Origin: Isoetes taiwanensis
Lineage: Eukaryota > Streptophyta > Lycopodiopsida > Isoetales > Isoetaceae
Length of the DNA: 64,000 bases
Assembly: GCA_021234155.1 (NCBI GenBank)
Contig: JAJEKV010000073.1
Span: forward strand, 5,306,001 to 5,370,000
Direction: 5' to 3'
This document shows, in pieces, positions 50,042 to 59,900 of this stretch (position 1 is the stretch's first letter; every line of letters begins with the position of its first letter). The notes under the pieces are model-generated. The model searched no databases, was not told where the DNA came from, and saw only the letters and a program-made list of their open reading frames with translations. The translations under genes and the position numbers were made by a program.

Positions 50042-51488
50042 TGTGACGAGCCTGCCGAGTTGACCCTCTAGGCAACTCGGGATCTTGTCAATACTGTGCT
50101 AATTCTAGGTTGGTGTGACAAACAATTGGATATGGTGAAGAATTGAATCTTCCTCTTGCACAGTTGAAATGACACGCTCAAAACTCAATAAGCAAAATAC
50201 TTATGATCTCAATATAATCAGATAATATTAACATCCAAAGAATCCATATTCTCAACAAATATATGACTAATTGTGAACAATTCCTCCCAAGAGCCGGCTC
50301 CACCACGATCCTCAACGCACCGCTGCCATCCCTTGCTCATTCACTTTCGCACATGCATTCAGGGGTTAGTCCTCGCATTGACTAAGTGGGGATCCACGGC
50401 TGCCAATCGCATGTATGGAAATACTCGGAAATCTCGGATAAGCATAAACACATACGGAAAATCCCTATTGAGTGCGAGTGCTAAGACAATGACAACATAA
50501 TCCAAAGAAATATCAACATGAACATCGAAGCAAGACATAGCCAAAAATACCAAACCATCATGACACATAGCTCGGGACAATGGGAAGCTCGGCCGACCTA
50601 CATGCGAGGCCACGTTAGCGAGAGAAATGCCGGCCAGCTCACATTAGAGCCCCGTTGGCGGAGTTGGTGGGGTGAACCTCGTATGCGCATACCCTTCCCA
50701 GCCCACGTCTGGCGCTGGAGGACCTCTTACCATGGAGTCACAGAGGTGACGTAGCATCTGATCGAGTGGAAACTTCGCCGGTGTCCACGAGCACAAGAAC
50801 CACAGAGAATCACAGATGAACATGAGCATGCCGGAGCAACCTAGGCCACCGAACCTAGAAGCCCGACCCCGGAGGATCCAATAGACATAATCAAATACCA
50901 AGACATCAGTGGAACAATGCAAAGACTAAGACGTGAAGTTCATTAGAATATTCTCTATACATGTGCCTAGATTATACTCTTGCCGATGTTGCCCGTCCAA
51001 CTTGCCCATGTTGAAGTAGCTAACTTACTGATCCAAACATGTTGAGGAAGTCACAAGCCTAACTATCGTTGATGTAGCCCATAATTTCTCAATTAATTCT
51101 ACAATTCATGCAGCAAAACTTGCTCTACCAAGCATCAACAGCTCTTACCGTAGCTATTACACAGGGAATCATCACCAAAGCATGCATCTAATGATTCATA
51201 GCAGCTTATAACTCACTTGAATCCGTGAAAACCCCACCTGATAAGAGAAGATCTGATGCAGTCTCCAAGCTCCAATGTCCTTTCTTCAACAATCCTCCCG
51301 GTGCAATCCTTCCAAGCTCCTGCCTCCTCTTAGCTTCTCTTAGCTTCACGTTTGCAAAAAGCCCTTTTCCCAAATCTATTTCTATGCAAAATCTTTGTTC
51401 ATATTTGTCACATGCTGCATGTATGCCAAGCATGCATATACGCACATAAATACATATACTAAACTGTCAAGTGGCCAGGACCGTTACA
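50042..51488 (-). repeat. 5' LTR
   Basis: 1447 bp and colinear with 48295..49739. It should hold the promoter for minus-strand transcription. Confidence 0.92.
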
Positions 51489-52416
51489 GAAATCAAGGCA
51501 CAAATCGGCCTAACACAAGCTTTAGGATCGAGTATGAAGGGCTCCATGCCTTCCAGCCTCGCTGATCTTCAAGAGAAAAAAAACAGAGTTGGGCGGCCGC
51601 CGCCGCCGCCCTAAGTATTCTGCGCCCTAACCATCAAATTTTTTCACCGAAGTTTCTTTTTACACAAGCAAACAACAATATAATAAATCCCTGAATTACC
51701 TGGATCCTCTACATCTGCATTTGTAACATTCAGCACAACTTCAGCATGTGCTTCTTCACAGAAACATCCACCACCTTAGATGAAATTTTTACATTCAATA
51801 TCATTACAAAATTCACTGGTTATTACAGCACTAAACAAGCACTAACAACATACCTTCATATCTGTTTTCATGTTGAATATCCTCTGTTCTTGTTTTATCT
51901 TGGACAGCAACAGGTTCGTCTTCTCCTATCAAGGCACAACAGTTAAAAATTAAGTGTCCACAGCAGTCAAGAACAGGCAGTAAGCTTATGGCATACCTCT
52001 ACCAGGAATCATCTTGTCATCAAAATTCTTGCTGAAACTAAGGCAGCACTCCATAAATCTTTCGGATTGCTGCTGAAATTGTTGTAAGCCTGATAGAATT
52101 GTGCCAGGATCAAATTGCACTCGGTTCTTGGCCAAAGAAGACAGGAAGGCAGAATTCCAGTCCATAGTGGACAGATGAATGAATTGCAATAAATTTTGCA
52201 AGAACAACGAGACAACACCGCCATTTCCCATTTCGAATTCCAAAATTCAGCTCCGGCGCCTAAACGATCCAAGAAAAGAATCTCCCTCCCGCTCGGGAAT
52301 TTTGCATGACGGCCGAATGAAGGGCGAAAATTCGTGGATTCGGCCGAGGGCGGGCGTGGCGTCACATCGGGTTCGAAAAGCAAGCCAAAGCATGGGTGTC
52401 GCCCACATGCTTTTTT

Positions 52417-52441
52417 GCATATGTCAAGCAAAAACACACCC
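52417..52441 (-). repeat. Right TIR of the giant transposon, copy 2
   Basis: Identical to the copy at 41759..41783. It is followed by AATA (52442-52445) and the Copia frame. Confidence 0.85.
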
Positions 52442-53820
52442 AATACTATTCATTTTAACTAGAGGTGAGAAAGTCTCCTCATAATCATGCTCCTTTCTTT
52501 GGAAAAGTCCCTGAGCTACAAGATGTGCCTTATACTTTGGTGTAATACCATCTGATCCAGTCTCAACTTTAAAAAGCCATTTACATCCAACTATATTTCT
52601 GTCAATTGGCATATCTATAAGTTTATAAGTCTATGTTCTCTTGAAAGAAGCCATTTCACCATGCATAGCTTTAAGCTACTTATCCTTATCAGGTGAATTC
52701 AATGCTTCAGAGTAATTCTTTGGTACATTAAAATCTGACAGCATTATGACTTCAAATAAATCATGTAACCCATCTTTTCGTTCTGTGAATCTTTCTCTTC
52801 TACCATGTATGTCTCGTCTATGAAACTCGTCATTTACATTAGCATTCTCTTGCAGCATTTGTGTCTCTGTTTTTCATTTTCTTGCGGGTTGATCTACAGG
52901 TGCTTCCTCTTGTTGAAGGTCTTCGGGATGGATCTGCACAAACTCAGGGTCAACATCAGCATTTATCAGTTTAGTTTCAGGCTCTTCTATGTCATCAAAA
53001 ACAAACTTAACCCTCGATTCTGAACTTTTGGTCTCCATCATATCAGTCCTATACTTTATTTTAACCTTTGTGATCTCATCTTGAGTGTTTACCTTTGGGA
53101 TAACTTTATAGTATTGTGTCTCCTCAAACACCACATCTCTACTTATCAATACCCTTTTTTTTCTTGGATCATAAAGCTTATAGGCTTTTGATTATTTATC
53201 ATATCCCACCAAGTATGAGATGTAAGCCCTATCATCAAGCTTTTTCCTTAGTTCTTCTAGCACATGCACAAAAGTCCATAGGTTTTTAACTTTCATAACT
53301 TGGTGTCTTACCATTCCAAAGCATCGCACGTTTTCCAATAAAAATAATTTGATTATCCTTGAACACTTTACATTGCAGTCTTTCAAAGACAAACTTGTAT
53401 CCAAAGTCGACTAGCTGACACACAGAAATTAAATTTCTAACTAGCCCAGGAACACAAAGCACATCCTTTAGTTTAACTATTCTTCCCTCCAAGTCAAAAA
53501 GTTCGAGCATTCCACTGTCTTCAATCTTCTGAAGTTCACCATTTCCTAGCTGAACATGTCCACCTCCTCTTCCTTTGCAGTCTTTAAGCATTTTAGAGGA
53601 ACAAGTTACTGTCCTCTCGGCTTATGAATCTATAATCATGAGTTTTCCACCATTTTTCTTATGCGTTAAAGCATGCAACTCCGATTTATATACCTCATCA
53701 TCTTCATTTGACTCATCTTCATCATTTTTGGCTTCTTGAGTGAGATTAATTGCTGGATTACCTCGTGCAGCACCCCTGCCCCTATTGCCATAACCTCCTC
53801 GAGCTCCTCCCCATCTTCCT

Positions 53821-53851
<31 letters not shown>

Positions 53852-54769
53852 GGGGCTCCTTTGCCATCACAATTATAACACACTAGCTCTTTTCCAAGTT
53901 TAGGATAATCATTTTTTAAATGACCAGACATGTTACAACTGTAGCATGGCTCAACTTTGCCCTTATCATTAAGTTACTCCCCTTTTTACCTTTATACTTC
54001 CCTGTATACAACTCCTTGGTTGATTGATCCTCATCATCAGCACCCTGCTCCAATTCTGTCCTCTCCATTTGGATAGCATGTTCCTTGGATCTTACTACAT
54101 TCCTCAGTAATGTAGCTAGCTAGTGATTCGACATGGATCTTGCAATGGCCAAAATTTGATACTGCTATTTAAGACGACTCCTGCACCTTCAAGGTATGCA
54201 ACAATTGCATCGAACTTCTCAAAGAATTCTATTAGCTTGTCTTTGTCAAGTAACTTGAGTCTCTTTAGTTGTTTCTCTAGAACATCTACCTAGGAGAATG
54301 ATTTTGCCTCATAATATTTTATCATATAAAGCTACATATCCCTTGGTGACATACCTCTAAGTTTCAGTTTGATAACTGAACCAATTTTGCAAGTAATTAT
54401 GGCTTGAGCTTCCATAACACTAAGACCTTCATCACTTTACAAACTTACTCCAGAATTTATTGTAGCAGTTGTTTGCCTCTCTCCAACAATAGAACCTTCA
54501 AAGATAGAACTCGCGCTTATTCCCCCTGGATTAGATGTTCCTGCAACTACAGTAGCAGTAAGACGTTTCACAACATTTTCATCAATTAAGTTCCATAAGT
54601 TCACAAATTTTAGAACTTGTCTAATGCCTTGCTTCCAAATTTGAAAGCCTCCTTCACCTTTGAAGACATCTATAGCATTCAACAGATTTGCACTAAATCT
54701 GGAAGACATGATCACATGTGCTTTGATATCAATGACGAGATTTATATAAGGCAATTTTGATAAGCACAA
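52442..54769 (-). pseudogene. Ty1/Copia gag-pol, upstream half (original copy)
   Basis: The minus strand starts with gag near 54769 (SSRFSANLLNAIDVFKGEG, QIWKQGIRQVLKFVNLWNLI). It continues through zinc-knuckle and Gly-rich segments (53880-53700), GAG-pre-integrase (53591..53300), post-integrase (YISYLVGYD, LISRDVVFEETQYY) and reverse transcriptase (GCKWLFKVETGSDGITPKYK, EETFSPLVKMNSI) to the AATA at 52445. The integrase catalytic core is missing: the frame passes from the pre-integrase region straight to the post-integrase region near 53300. The remainder of reverse transcriptase, including YMDD, is at 23340..23773. The C-run in gag is 29 long here against 13 in copy 1. Confidence 0.88.
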
Positions 54770-54789
54770 GATCCCAACTTACTTGGATT

Positions 54790-56201
54790 ACACTTGTAAG
54801 TAGACAACTTTAAAATTACGAGTCAACACAATAATTATAAAAATAACAGCGTGAACTGTTGTAATTGCTATGGTAAGTTTATTGTAGAAATGGGATTACC
54901 CCAAACACTGTAGCAACTCGAGTCCTTATCTTGGAGAGCCCAAGCCTTGCTTTCAATCTCAGGATCAACAAGGATCAAGCAGATAATAAACCTTAAGCAT
55001 TCTAGTTGTTTTTCAGTCCGCTAACTATGCCAGACCGACCTCCATAAACTCGGCCGAGATGGGAACTCTAAAATTCAAATGCACCATGGCACCAACATAT
55101 TGGGCCGTTCAATTAGTCAGAATAGTAGAGAGATGCATTGGAGGCCTATGGTAAGAACTTAAGGGGTCAATCAGAAATTGCAAGACACAACCATACAAGG
55201 AACATAGAACTATGCAAAGGTTCTGGAGTTGACGTTGGCTAGACATGCAGGTTACACACCTCCAGCATGAGACAACAATAAGGGTAGTTACAATTAAAAT
55301 ACATAGAAGAAAGGCTCCTTCCCGCAAACTTTTCAGAATTTCAGAAGGATGCCAAGAACAGTCAGGTAAGGACAACCGCCAAAAAAATGGAAGAAAATTC
55401 AAGAACAGGAGGCATCACATACACTATCAGAGAGAGCAGCAATGAACCCAAAAGCTTAAAGCATTTTTGAAGAAGATAACTTTCGACCAGAAAAGATAGA
55501 GCAAGGACCAATAAACTATATTTGCATGATGACTGGGCATTTGTATGATAATTGCCCAAAGTTGAAACCGGCCAACTTCAAAATCTTTGACTGGAGAATG
55601 ACCAATCGAAGCATTGCTAGCAATGATCGAGAAACACGATTCGAATGAAGAGAGCTAATGACGATTGTTGCCACTATTGAGTTAGATAAACTAGATGACC
55701 AATTTAATGTCATAATTGTGGTTCGGAAAAAAAAAAAACCAGACTGAACTAGTGAACCTAGACCAGACACCTACCTCGGCCAATCCCTTAGTAGTATTAT
55801 CACCCTATTACTGGCCTGAGCATATCTAGTATCTTTTTATCCATTATACTCAGCTATAGCATTTGTCCAAATAGCACTTAAATAACTTTATACAACTTGT
55901 ATATATTCATATGGCCAAAGTTTAGATCTTTACAACTAGCATTTTATTTCAATTCGAAACTAATTGTACAAGAGTAGCATCTCTCAATTTTTTTAGCATA
56001 TTTATTCCCATATACATGGCAGGACTCTACTTCCAAAAGTATTTGCACACTTTGTGGCTTTAATACTTACTGCACTAGATTTTTAGAGCATACATGTAAG
56101 CGTACAAGAGAAATGAAAGCCTTTTAGCATTACCCTTCGTATGGGCCCTCTGTCTAACTCGCGTCTAAGGTTGCCAGACGATCGAATAGAGGACACAGAG
56201 G
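54790..56201 (+). other. Intergenic with a weak gag-like relic near 55245-55720
   Basis: A plus-strand piece near 55510 reads ICMMTGHLYDNCPKL, which resembles a zinc knuckle lacking its first Cys. The preceding basic text (RKAPSRKLFRISEG) is compatible with a retroelement gag. It is too decayed for a family call. No other gene is seen. Confidence 0.25.
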
Positions 56202-57692
56202 TGTCATTCCATCCCGTCCTTTAGGGGTCCCTATATCAACGGAAGCAAAACATATAAACATAAGCACTAGCAATAACATACCAACAATAAACTACATCAA
56301 AGGGTAGTGATAATCCATCCATCCATGTCATCAAATACAACAATACAATAATGCATCAAATACATCAAATAGAGGCTCCTACCCTAGGCTCAGACTCAAG
56401 GGGGAGTCGACTGACGGTTGGGGGCCTCCAGATAGAACAGACCGAGTTATGGCAATGACTTGGGCTGGCAATAGACAATAGCTAGGGTTGACCACTCCAT
56501 CCGCCCCTCCTGTGCATACTTTGCAGATAGGCTAAATCAGGCTTTGACGTGACTATAACTTGCCGGAGACGTAATCCCATGGTATCACCCAACGAGACTA
56601 CTCCGGGTTGCATCTCCCCGGTCCGATGAGGTAGGAAGGGTTGCATCTCCCCCTCCCGGAGTGCAGTGGCTCCATGGGCGGCTAGAGGATCGTGGCGACA
56701 CACGTCCATACCCGACTGAACTCCCCAAAACAAGAGCCAAGCCGACACTTGCAACTCTTGAGAGTCAGGGCGACACCATTGACCCAGGAAGTATCAAACC
56801 CATACCCGGCCCACACGAACTGACCGACTATGAGCCTAGCCCGCTATGGGACCCCAGTAGCCGCGCTCAGCAAGGTCCTCCCTCCACTTTGCCACCGACC
56901 CCGTTGTGTGATGCTCAGTCACTCCATAGCCTCCGTAGCCAATTGGGCTCTATGCACAAGCCGCATAATAATGGGAACTAATGGGTCTAAACTAGGAGCA
57001 TCATCTAAATAATGGCTACTAGGTCTCTACCCCTCTTTCCAATACACAAGAGGTGCAAACGTAAGATCAACCATCATCATATATGAACATAACATGATAA
57101 ATAACAAGAATAACAACTGATCCTAATCATATACATCTAACTTATAGTTAGGGTTCATTGATTAGGGTTCTTGCTCAGAACTACAGGTTATAGAATGGCT
57201 CTACTAGGACACAATGTGCAACTCAATTGGAGTCTACTCGAAGTACCTTCTCCTGACGAACTGCCTCTGACTCCTTGGTTCTCCATCTCTAGCAGGTGGT
57301 TCGAGTAGATGACCTTCCTCTGCTACGCTTGCGCTTTCGGACTGCGACTGCAACCTCGGCTATCGAAGACGATCCTCGAATTGGAGCTGTGGGCACGTGC
57401 TGGTGGATCAGAAGTTGGTGGAGCCAAAGTGGTCTAGGTTTAGGGTTTGGCCTTTTATGTGTTAGGGTTCACATGAGGGCCACTTGGCTCCAATAGGGCG
57501 CGTCCATGTGGCGGGTCACCTATAGAGTGAAGCCACGTGGGAATGGGTCACCTCCTAAGGTTGGCTAAGTTATGTAAATAACTTGGCCATGCCCCCACAC
57601 TTGGTGCATACAAGTCTACTAATGTAGATTTGTATAGTGACGTGGGCCTAGGATATATGTATTTATATCGTATATTCTAGGGGAACGTCACA
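56202..57692 (+). repeat. Possible solo LTR
   Basis: A 1491-bp block runs from TGTCATTCCATCCC to GGGGAACGTCACA and has the composition of a plant LTR. Its length is close to the 1.45-kb LTRs at 48-51 kb, and the end GTCACA resembles theirs. No second copy and no matching 5-bp duplication were found, so the borders are provisional. Confidence 0.3.
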
Positions 57693-59293
57693 AAACTCTT
57701 GGGCATTCCTGTAGGTATACATATCTCTACTTCAGATGCATGGGATGTTATAGTGGAAGGCCTGCGTAAGCATCTTTTTTGGTGGAATACCAGCTAAGCT
57801 TTCTCTGGCAGGGCGGATAGTAGTTGCTGCAGGTTCTCAACAACACTCATGTATATATGGCATCTGTTGTGCTTGCCTCACAAACAAAGTTTCAAGAGGT
57901 TGTCGCAATTGTCCGTATCTTCATTTGGGCAGGTACTGAGACAGGTGTAGTTGTGACGGTCGCTTGGTCCACATGTATCAAACCAAAATTTGCTGGAGGT
58001 CTAGGTATGATTGACTTTCATTTACAGAGTAAAATTATGATATCTAAGTTCATTTGTCGCTACTTGGTGGGTATGATACATTCGCCTGGAATGAGATTGG
58101 TTGCGCAAGCACTTGGGCAGTGTATTCCTTTTGGGAAACCGACAATTATGGCAGTTCTTCCTTGGTGTCCCTTTTATCAGCTTCGTCCATATCCGAATGC
58201 TTCCCCCTCTTGAAGGGACTGCTTGATTCTTGGGAGACAGTTCGTGTGCTATTTAAGATTAATCCAGGTATATGTCCACAGGCAGGTTCTCTGTGTTGGT
58301 GGATTCCTCTGGATAATCACATGCCTCTGTGTGCTACTGTATATCCATTGACTCAGCGGTGTTGGAGGCGTGCTGGTATTCTCACAGTTGGTGCTTGGTA
58401 TGAGGCATGACACTTGTTGACTTGGGATACTTTTCAGACTAAGTTTATGCTATCTCGATGGGACAGAGCTCTGTGGCAAAAACTGGTTGGCATTCTGCCA
58501 AACGCTCCTTCACAATCAGTTGATGTGCCTATTTGGACTGGTCCCCAAATTGTTAATGCACAACGTCTTGTGAATTCATTATATCAAAAGCTGGTTGATG
58601 TTGACATTGTCCCCCCTCGGACTGGTTGGCAGCTCCTCATTCCCCCTCCTCAGTGGAAGCGTATGTGGTCCTGGGTCTGGAATAAATTTCTGCATCCAAA
58701 AGTTTCTACCTTATGGTGGCAACTCCTTCACAGATGTCTGCGGGTTAATGTGCTAGTTCGAAACTTTTATCCCCGCATTTCAGAACTCCGTCCACTGTGT
58801 AAGCGGCGAGTTGAGAGTATCGAGCACTGTTTTTTCTATGTGACCAAGTTCAGCCAGTTTGGTCATGGTTACTATCTCTCTTCCATGTGGTCTTGACTAG
58901 CCAGCAGGTGCTTCTCGCCATTTATCCTTCCACTTGGAACAGCTTGAAGCAATAGGCTTTCCACTTAGCTTCAGGCTGGTTGTTGTGGTCTATTTGGAAA
59001 AGAAGGCGAATGTGTATCTTCAAAGGCTTATCAATTAGTGTCGACCAACTTCTTTACGAGGCGCAAGACAGATTGGTGAAGGCATACCTATGTTCTCAGC
59101 TTGCTCCTGAGAAAAAATGTTTGATTTTTGAGGAATATTTGGGTACCTTATCTTATGCATAGACAGATGGCTGCACTCAGTGGATTATCTTTGTCTGCTG
59201 AGATTTTATTCCTGTCTCTGCATCTATGTGTGTACTTCTTTTGGAATATTGAATAACAATTTGTCGTCCTTCAAAAAAAAAAAAAGAAAAAAA
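57693..59293 (+). pseudogene. 5'-truncated LINE: ORF2 C-terminal part with poly(A)
   Basis: The plus strand reads LLGIPVGIHISTSDAWDVIV, then PKFAGGLGMIDFHLQSKIMI, then the zf-RVT region (LWWQLLHRCLRVNVLVRNFY, CKRRVESIEHCFF). This is the usual order downstream of a LINE reverse transcriptase. Several frame changes separate the pieces (57780-57830, 58200, 58410, 58896). A poly(A) at 59273-59293 closes it. The reverse transcriptase and endonuclease are missing, as expected for 5' truncation during target-primed reverse transcription. Confidence 0.8.
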
Positions 59294-59900
59294 TACATCT
59301 ATTTAATTGAATGTGCTTTTAATAATGCTAAATACTTCGCTAGGGGTATGACACCCTCCATGCTAATATATGGATACAAATACTCTAGCGACATGGTACG
59401 ATCCAGTATCCAAAGTGCAACTGGTGCAGAACTTGCTCCAAGGAATGGAAGCTAGCATAAAGTAACGAAATGCATTTTCAAAGTAGAATCAAGGCAAAGA
59501 CCTATGCAGATAATCATCACACAAACGTGAATTTTGAGAATGATGATGAAGTATGGCTCAAAATGGGTAGGGTCGTTCAAGACTAGGGAAGCGGGGAACT
59601 TAACTTATGCGAGCTTTCTCCACACTTAGAGTCCATAAAGTCTTTGAGGTTAATTTGCATAATGTCTAGGCTTCGGTCCGATGGCATCGATCCTTGGAGC
59701 TGCTCGTGCACACTTGGACCACTGCTCAAAGCTTGCTGAAGAGTACGCCTTGGCGAGTCCTGGATTACTGGAGGTAGTTAATGGGCTCTTCAACGGAGAT
59801 TGTGGGTCCCCAACTCTAGATCCCACGTCGAGACTTCATGGTTGACCTATCCTCACATGGTTTGAGAGAGGGGCGGACGGAAGTGGAACCTTAGATCATT
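59294..59900 (+). pseudogene. Ty3/Gypsy integrase C-terminal fragment
   Basis: Directly after the LINE tail the plus strand reads AFNNAKYFARGMTPSMLIYG, the conserved end of the Gypsy integrase core. It continues QAKTYADNHHTNVNFENDDE and VWLKMG, and after frame changes shows further C-terminal traces near 59620-59760. Everything upstream in the polyprotein is missing. Confidence 0.7.

Larger units (their letters stand above)
48295..51488 (-). mobile_element. Non-autonomous LTR retrotransposon, 1.45-kb LTRs, 302-bp interior
   Basis: The LTRs at 48295..49739 and 50042..51488 begin TGTGACGAGCC and end CCGTTACA. GAAAT flanks the element at 48290-48294 and 51489-51493 (5-bp target duplication). 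On the minus strand the primer-binding site TGGTATCAGAGC (50038..50027), matching initiator Met-tRNA, lies 3 bp from the 5' LTR (50042..51488). A purine tract AGAAGGGGAGA abuts the 3' LTR. The interior has no coding capacity, so proteins must come from a relative. The LTRs are nearly identical apart from CTG/CAG-type differences, suggesting a young insertion. Confidence 0.92.
47271..51648 (-). mobile_element. LINE-like retroelement, minus strand, 13-bp TSD, with nested LTR element
   Basis: GAAGTTTCTTTTT occurs at 47258-47270 and 51649-51661 and is single in copy 1 (near 40989), a clear 13-bp target duplication. The left side starts with a ~20-base poly(T), the poly(A) tail of a minus-strand retroposon, followed by GTGGCCCGAAGGCC, a motif seen near plant LINE 3' ends. 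The right side gives a GC-rich 5' leader (GGCGGCGGCGGCGGCC) and a start MEPFILDPKACVRPICALIS. Without the nested element it is only about 1.18 kb, so it is an internally deleted or non-autonomous copy. Confidence 0.75.
44121..52231 (-). pseudogene. Transposase-like gene of the giant transposon, copy 2
   Basis: Same exon order as copy 1, from MGNGG at 52231 to the stop at 44121. It preserves regions damaged in copy 1, notably the Cys-rich block (CKCTCVVCGPGPTCMANKCT near 46090) and the text EWHAHDCLTLKCKNCGPAKL. It is damaged elsewhere (near 45530-45590, 44870-45010 and 46600-46680). The fourth intron contains the 4.4-kb nested insertion 47271..51648. Where one copy is broken the other is often intact, so the parent gene was probably open. 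The role would be cut-and-paste transposition of the giant element; catalytic activity is inferred from motifs only. Confidence 0.7.
23774..52441. mobile_element. Giant TIR DNA transposon with 4-bp TSD (AATA), internally duplicated
   Basis: The left terminus GGGTGTGTTTATGCTTGA starts at 23774. The same sequence with one change (GGGTGTGTTTTTGCTTGA) is found inverted, ending at 41783 and again at 52441. The TIR is about 25 bp with 22 matches. AATA flanks it at 23770-23773 and at 52442-52445 (also 41784-41787). Removing the element and one AATA restores a continuous Copia reverse transcriptase frame, which confirms the ends and the 4-bp duplication. It carries a plus-strand coiled-coil gene and a minus-strand transposase-like gene. 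Without the tandem duplication it is 18.0 kb; without nested inserts as well it is about 9.7 kb. A 4-bp duplication is used by Sola, Chapaev and Ginger-type families; Sola is my best guess, not proven. Confidence 0.8.
43575..54242. repeat. Segmental tandem duplication, copy 2
   Basis: Begins at CTCTGCCAATTTG (the equivalent of 36112) joined to Copia TTAGCTTGTCT, with CT shared by both sides. Ends at 54242 where Copia continues past the duplicated unit. The length is 10,668 bp, or about 6.28 kb without the nested retroelements (47271..51648), matching copy 1 (about 6.26 kb) without its Helitron-like pair. Confidence 0.92.

Noticed and set aside
47271-51648. The whole 4.4-kb block as one LTR retrotransposon
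   Set aside because: The 13-bp duplication and poly(T) belong to an outer LINE-like element; the LTRs and their own GAAAT duplication lie entirely inside it.
55245-55720. Endogenous pararetrovirus coat/gag fragment
   Set aside because: Only one defective zinc-knuckle-like string; nothing distinguishes a pararetrovirus from a Gypsy relic.
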